Below, one piece after another: positions 6,135 through 8,980 of a DNA stretch of 8,980 nucleotides. Under the pieces are notes generated by a model. That model saw only the letters and a list, made by a program, of their open reading frames with translations, was not told the DNA's origin and did not search any database. Origin of the DNA: AC-37 sp036389105 (GTDB lineage Bacteria; Actinomycetota; Thermoleophilia; Solirubrobacterales; Thermoleophilaceae); assembly GCA_036389105.1 (NCBI GenBank), contig DASVQK010000146.1, positions 1-8,980 on the forward strand, in the 5' to 3' direction. The position numbers and the translations under genes were made by a program. The first letter of the stretch is position 1, and the number at the start of each line of letters is the position of its first letter.

Positions 6135-6162
6135 CCTCCGAGGGCGAGAGTCGACTTGGAGG
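6135..6162 (+). promoter_or_regulatory. Predicted hairpin that masks the Shine-Dalgarno site of the membrane-protein gene
   Basis: CCTCCGAG (6135-6142) can pair with CTTGGAGG (6155-6162), giving eight consecutive pairs with one G-U and a 12-nt loop. The 3' arm contains the Shine-Dalgarno core GGAGG, so the folded RNA would hide it. TAACGT at 6124-6129 fits TANNNT and could start a transcript near 6136, which would place the hairpin at the very 5' end. No known riboswitch is recognised. Folding was judged by eye. Confidence 0.4.
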
Positions 6163-6163
6163 G
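6158..6163 (+). promoter_or_regulatory. Strong Shine-Dalgarno site GGAGGG
   Basis: GGAGGG stands 5 nt before the GTG at 6169 and fixes that start. It is the only strong ribosome binding site I see in the window. Confidence 0.8.
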
Positions 6164-6168
6164 ACGAA

Positions 6169-6576
6169 GTGGAGTCCAGTGTTCGTCGTGACGTAATCGG
6201 TCCGCTGCTGCTGGTGCTCGCGGCCGCCCAGATCGGGGTGGGAGCCTGGCTGTTGATCGACCCGGAGGGGTTCTTCGACAGCGCCGGTCCGTTCGGAGTC
6301 TCGAACCCGCACTACACGCGCGACGCGGGCACGTTCACCCTGGCGCTCGGCGTGGCGCTCGTCATCGCGTACGCGCGTCCCTCATGGCGCCTGGGAGTGG
6401 TCGGCTACGCCTTCTTCCAGTCACTGCTCCACTCGATCAACCATCTGGTTGACATCGACGAGGCGGACCCCGAGAAGTACGGGCCGATCGACTTCGCCGC
6501 GCTGGCCGTGGGCACGGTGGTCTTCGGCTGGATGCTGGTGCGGCTCCTGCGCGACCGCAGGGCCGCCGTACCGTGA
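6169..6576 (+). CDS. Small four-helix membrane protein of unknown function
   Basis: The protein has 135 residues with a GTG start 5 nt after GGAGGG. Four hydrophobic segments are visible at about 10-30, 53-69, 73-93 and 108-127, and the short C-terminus is basic (RLLRDRR), suggesting both ends are cytoplasmic. Between helices 1 and 2, a loop reads FGVSNPHYTRDAGT (H48, R51, D52). At the end of helix 3 comes HSINHLVDIDEADP (H88, N91, H92, D95). These polar residues in otherwise hydrophobic surroundings look conserved and might form a metal or ligand site. I recall similar uncharacterised four-helix proteins in Actinobacteria, and the overall look is like small DUF4345- or DoxX-type proteins, but I cannot assign a family. 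It overlaps the SDR gene by 4 nt (GTGA), so the two are probably translated together. Confidence 0.8.
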   Translation: MESSVRRDVIGPLLLVLAAAQIGVGAWLLIDPEGFFDSAGPFGVSNPHYTRDAGTFTLALGVALVIAYARPSWRLGVVGYAFFQSLLHSINHLVDIDEADPEKYGPIDFAALAVGTVVFGWMLVRLLRDRRAAVP

Positions 6577-7499
6577 GGGTCTTCGTCGCCGGGGCCACCG
6601 GGGCGATCGGGCAGCCGCTGGTGCGGCAGCTGCTCGAGGCGGGCCACGAGGTGACGGGCATGACGCGATCGGCCGCGAAGGGGGAGGAGCTGCGAGCGGC
6701 CGGCGCCACGCCGGTCGTGGCCGACGCGCTCGACGCCGATGCGGTGCGGCGTGCGATGGTCGAGGCCGCCCCCGAGGCCGTCGTGCACCAGCTCACCGAC
6801 CTGCCGCGGGACTTCAGCATGCGCTACGGCTACGGCGCCACCTCGGAGCTCCGCACGCGCGGCACCGACAACCTGCTGGCCGGCGCTCGCGAGGCGCGGG
6901 CCAGGCGCTTCGTGGCTCAGAGCATCGCGTTCATCTACGCCACCGAGGGCGGGCCCGTGAAGGACGAGGACGCGCCCACCCTGAGCGTCGGGGACGGCGC
7001 GTTCGGAGAGGCCGTGAGGGCCACGCTTGAGTGCGAGCGCAAGACTGTGGAGGCGGAGGGCATGGACGGCCTGGCACTGCGCTACGGCTTCTTCTACGGG
7101 CCCGGCACCTGGTACGCCCGGGGCACGAAGATGGCGGACGCGGTGCGCAAGCGCCGCTTTCCGATCGTGGGGGAGGGCACCGGCGTGTTCCCGTTCATCC
7201 ACGTGGACGACGCCGCCTCGGCCACCGTGGCGGCCCTGGAGCGCGGTGCGCCGGGCGTCTACAACGTCGTGGACGACGAACCCGCGCCGATGAGCGAGTG
7301 GCTCCCGGGCTTCGCGGAGGCGCTGGGGGCCAAGCCGCCGCGGCGCGTGCCGCTGTGGCTGGCGCGGATCTTGGCCAAGCACAACGCCGAGATGTCCGTA
7401 TCCATGCGCGGGGCCTCCAATGCCAAGGCCAAGCGCGAGCTCGGCTGGCAGCCCAGGTATGCGAGCTGGCGCGAGGGCTTCCGCGAGGGGCTCGGGTAG
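6573..7499 (+). CDS. NAD(P)-binding SDR-family oxidoreductase/epimerase, atypical
   Basis: The protein has 308 residues and a Rossmann fold of the extended/atypical short-chain dehydrogenase type. The cofactor site is VFVAGATGAIGQPL (3-16), matching GxxGxxG, followed by T31 and R32 after the second strand, which hints at NADP. D51 and the HQLTDLP segment (72-78) belong to the next strands. The substrate side includes RYGFFYGPGTWY (170-181), and FIHVDDAASA (208-217) is typical of NAD-dependent epimerase/dehydratase-like proteins. GVYNVVDDEP (228-237) and LGWQP near 290 are also family-like. The catalytic YxxxK is not found: the corresponding helix reads ATLECERKTVE, with Glu153 four residues before Lys157. 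Its substrate is unknown; nucleotide-sugar epimerase activity is doubtful. The GTG start overlaps the preceding stop in GTGA, indicating translational coupling. Confidence 0.88.
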   Translation: MRVFVAGATGAIGQPLVRQLLEAGHEVTGMTRSAAKGEELRAAGATPVVADALDADAVRRAMVEAAPEAVVHQLTDLPRDFSMRYGYGATSELRTRGTDNLLAGAREARARRFVAQSIAFIYATEGGPVKDEDAPTLSVGDGAFGEAVRATLECERKTVEAEGMDGLALRYGFFYGPGTWYARGTKMADAVRKRRFPIVGEGTGVFPFIHVDDAASATVAALERGAPGVYNVVDDEPAPMSEWLPGFAEALGAKPPRRVPLWLARILAKHNAEMSVSMRGASNAKAKRELGWQPRYASWREGFREGLG

Positions 7500-7500
7500 G

Positions 7501-7506
7501 TAGCTT
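7501..7506 (+). promoter_or_regulatory. -10-like element TAGCTT for leaderless transcription of the exonuclease gene
   Basis: TAGCTT fits TANNNT and is followed by 7 nt and the GTG at 7514, with no Shine-Dalgarno sequence between. It lies one base after the stop codon of the SDR gene. It favours GTG 7514 over the in-frame ATG at 7529. Confidence 0.5.
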
Positions 7507-7513
7507 CCCGGGC

Positions 7514-8377
7514 GTGCCCGCGCCCCTGATGGTCGTAGACGCGCCCTCGCTGCTGTTCCGGGCGTTCTACGCCCTGCCCAAGTCGATCGTCGACGGGCAG
7601 GGGCAGCCCGTCAACGCGCTCCTCGGCACCACCAACATGATCCTGCGGGAGCTGGAGCGCCACGAGCCGCGAGCCGTGGTCCTGTGCTTCGGGCCCGACG
7701 CTGCGGAGTACCGGCTCGAGCTCTACCCGCCCTACCACGCCGACCGTCCCGAGGTGCCCGACGAGCTGGCGCCGCAGTTCGCCGACTCGGGCGCGTTCTT
7801 CGACGCGCTCGGGTGGACCGTGGTGGCGCACGAAACGCTGGAGGCCGACGATCTGCTCGGCTCCTTCGCGCACGTCGAGGAGCAGGCTGGCGGAGACGCG
7901 CTGGTCCTGACGGGCGACCGCGACATGTACCAGTGCGTGACCGACCGCGTGGGGGTGCTGTACGTCCGCACCGGCGCGCAGGGCGCGGAGGAGGTGGACC
8001 GCCGCGAGGTGGTGCGCCGCTACGGCGTGTCGCCGGAGCTCGTGCCGGACTTCATCGCTCTGCGCGGCGACCCGTCCGACGGGATCCCGGGCGCCAAGGG
8101 GATCGGGGAGAAGACCGCCGCCGACCTGCTGCGCCGTCACGGCTCGCTCGAGGCGTGCCTGGCCGCCGCGGCGCGCGAGCGCCCGGCGCGAGTGTCCGGC
8201 GCGCTGATGGACGGGCGCGAGCAGCTGCCGGTCTTCAAGGAGCTGGCCACCCTGCGGCAGCTGGATCTCGAGCGCCCGCCGGACAGGCCGACCGACTACG
8301 AGGGCGGCGCCGCGGCAGCGCGCGAGCGCGGGATGGAGCGGCTGGCGAAACGGCTGGAGCGGCTCGGGCGGGCCTGA
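7514..8377 (+). CDS. Stand-alone 5'-3' exonuclease / flap nuclease of the Pol I N-terminal domain family
   Basis: From GTG 7514 the protein has 287 residues, about the length of the 5'-nuclease domain of DNA polymerase I, with no polymerase domain following. This family removes RNA primers and 5' flaps using two metal ions held by Asp/Glu residues. Visible ligands, matched from memory to Taq polymerase, are D9 (VVDAPSLLFRAFYA), E110, D112 and D113 (ETLEADDLLG), D135 and D137 (TGDRDMYQ), and D186 and D189 (LRGDPSDGIPG). The helix-three-turn-helix DNA-binding motif is PGAKGIGEKTAADLL (192-206). The Asp normally in the FD of the second acidic motif is Gly60 (CFGPDAAEYR), although D62 lies two residues on. 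The partly acidic and basic C-terminus ends in LAKRLERLGRA. An in-frame ATG at 7529 would shorten it by five residues. The gene converges on the minus-strand anchored protein with 11 bp between stops. Its role is probably DNA replication and repair housekeeping, as a backup to Pol I. Confidence 0.93.
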   Translation: MPAPLMVVDAPSLLFRAFYALPKSIVDGQGQPVNALLGTTNMILRELERHEPRAVVLCFGPDAAEYRLELYPPYHADRPEVPDELAPQFADSGAFFDALGWTVVAHETLEADDLLGSFAHVEEQAGGDALVLTGDRDMYQCVTDRVGVLYVRTGAQGAEEVDRREVVRRYGVSPELVPDFIALRGDPSDGIPGAKGIGEKTAADLLRRHGSLEACLAAAARERPARVSGALMDGREQLPVFKELATLRQLDLERPPDRPTDYEGGAAAARERGMERLAKRLERLGRA

Positions 8378-8388
8378 GCGGCGCTCGG
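8374..8388. terminator. Hairpin spanning the convergent gene junction, candidate bidirectional terminator
   Basis: CTGAGC (8374-8379) pairs with GCTCGG (8383-8388) around GGC: six pairs including one T-G. The stem covers the stop codon of the exonuclease gene and the whole 11-bp gap to the minus-strand stop at 8389-8391. With so little space, transcription from either side must end here or inside the opposing gene. There is no T-run. Confidence 0.3.
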
Positions 8389-8886
8389 CTACTCGTGCCC
8401 GGGCGACAGCTTGACGAGCGGGGCCGGCGAGGCCGACCAGCGAACGGTGCCGCTGCGACAGGCCGCGTTCGCGAACCGGCCGGAGACGGAGATCTTGCCC
8501 TGGACGAGCGGTCCGCCGCGGTTGACCAGGCGGCCCTTCACGCGGGCGGTCAGCCCGTCCTTGGTCCAGCTGCTCTTGAAGCGGTTGCCGTGCCGCCGCA
8601 GTCCGTGCGGTCCCCGGTCGGCGAAGAGCAGGCGGGACGTGGCCGAGATGCCGCGCGCGCAGCGCAGGTGCACGTCGAGGTTGAGGCTGTGGATGCGGCC
8701 GTTCGCCACCTCCGCCCAGGCCTTGCCGCGCTGCGCGGTCATCCCGTAGAAGCGCTTGTAGGGGCTCCTGTCGCCCTGCGCGCCGGCGCGGCTGGTGCCG
8801 TCGCGGGCGCCGCCGAAGTGCATCGCGGCCACGACCACGACGACCAGGTACACCACGAACCGCAGCTTGGAGAACACCCTCCACAT
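8389..8886 (-). CDS. Membrane-anchored or secreted protein of unknown function
   Basis: From the ATG at 8886-8884 the protein has 165 residues. Residues 8-22 form a hydrophobic helix (LRFVVYLVVVVVAAM) after a short basic start, acting as a signal anchor, or as a signal peptide if cleaved. A polar linker (about 25-45) leads to a beta-rich domain: GMTAQRGKAWAEVANGRI, SLNLDVHLRCARG, SSWTKDGLTARVKGRL, GKISVSGRF and ACRSGTVRWSAS. C76 and C143 lie in strand-like segments and could form a disulfide. The closing C-x-x-G-x-V-x-W pattern recurs in actinobacterial exported proteins as I remember them, but no function is known to me. No Shine-Dalgarno or TANNNT element precedes the ATG, and the frame remains open to the right edge of the window, so the true start may lie further upstream. 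The gene faces the exonuclease gene. Confidence 0.7.
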   Translation of the reverse strand: MWRVFSKLRFVVYLVVVVVAAMHFGGARDGTSRAGAQGDRSPYKRFYGMTAQRGKAWAEVANGRIHSLNLDVHLRCARGISATSRLLFADRGPHGLRRHGNRFKSSWTKDGLTARVKGRLVNRGGPLVQGKISVSGRFANAACRSGTVRWSASPAPLVKLSPGHE

Positions 8887-8980
8887 GGGGAATTCATCGG
8901 TGCCCGGGGCCTCGAGCTTGACTGGTCTGGCGGCCGGTGACGGAGCTGACAGCGACGGCTGAGCGGCGAATCTGCGCTCG
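8887..8980. other. Right-edge stretch, possibly the 5' part of the minus-strand anchored-protein gene
   Basis: These 94 bp hold no complete gene. On the minus strand the frame of the anchored protein stays open to base 8979 and would add a Pro/Ala-rich segment ending LEAPGTDEFP before the Met at 8886. The third-position GC of this extension is lower than in the body of the neighbouring genes, so it may equally be upstream non-coding DNA. No promoter element is convincing. Confidence 0.35.

Noticed and set aside
7259..8884. A 541-residue minus-strand open frame opposite the SDR end, the exonuclease and the anchored-protein gene
   Set aside because: No motif is present and it overlaps the complete nuclease active site encoded on the plus strand.
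1..8980. Mobile element, phage, toxin-antitoxin, CRISPR or antiphage system
   Set aside because: No transposase, integrase, terminal repeats, direct-repeat array or defence-type domain was seen, and composition looks even across the window.

Overview
This is a compact, very GC-rich stretch of bacterial chromosome with strong G/C preference at third codon positions, several GTG starts and very short intergenic gaps. Several predicted proteins resemble conserved families that I associate with Solirubrobacterales/Thermoleophilia or related high-GC Actinobacteria. That assignment is an inference from gene content and composition; the window has no rRNA or marker gene to prove it. I see no tRNA or rRNA gene, CRISPR array, insertion sequence, integrase, phage gene or origin.

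Layout. The left edge (1-299, +) holds the C-terminal end of a beta-rich actinobacterial protein. It converges on a minus-strand pair: a secreted protein of unknown function (987-2039) followed 32 bp later by a BCP/PrxQ-type peroxiredoxin (370-954). From an 81-bp divergent spacer at 2040-2120, a plus-strand unit starts. It encodes a Tat-signal protein of the DUF5987/gluconate-2-dehydrogenase-subunit-3 type (2121-2768), a cholesterol-oxidase-like GMC flavoprotein (2781-4535) and a secreted IPT/TIG plus thrombospondin-type-3 calcium-binding protein (4569-6101). After a GC-rich hairpin comes a translationally coupled pair, a four-helix membrane protein (6169-6576) and an atypical NAD(P)-binding SDR (6573-7499). 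A stand-alone 5'-3' exonuclease of the Pol I N-terminal type follows (7514-8377). It converges, across only 11 bp, on a minus-strand membrane-anchored protein (8389-8886).

How the genes may work together. The most coherent unit is 2121-4535. The small protein has a clear twin-arginine motif while the GMC enzyme has none, so the pair looks like an exported flavin dehydrogenase or oxidase carried out by its partner. The divergent gene at 987-2039 and the downstream gene at 4569-6101 also encode exported proteins, so 1-6 kb is mostly an envelope or secretion neighbourhood. The peroxiredoxin would suit peroxide produced by an oxidase, but that link is speculative.

Regulation visible in the sequence. 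Three genes (987-2039, 2121-2768, 7514-8377) carry a TANNNT -10-like element 6-7 nt before the start codon and no Shine-Dalgarno sequence, the hallmark of leaderless transcription. By contrast, 6169-6576 has a strong GGAGGG site that lies inside a predicted hairpin.

I did not find a clear new defence or mobile system. The points most worth checking are the Tat-partner/GMC pair, the leaderless starts, the Shine-Dalgarno-masking hairpin and the substituted metal ligand in the exonuclease.
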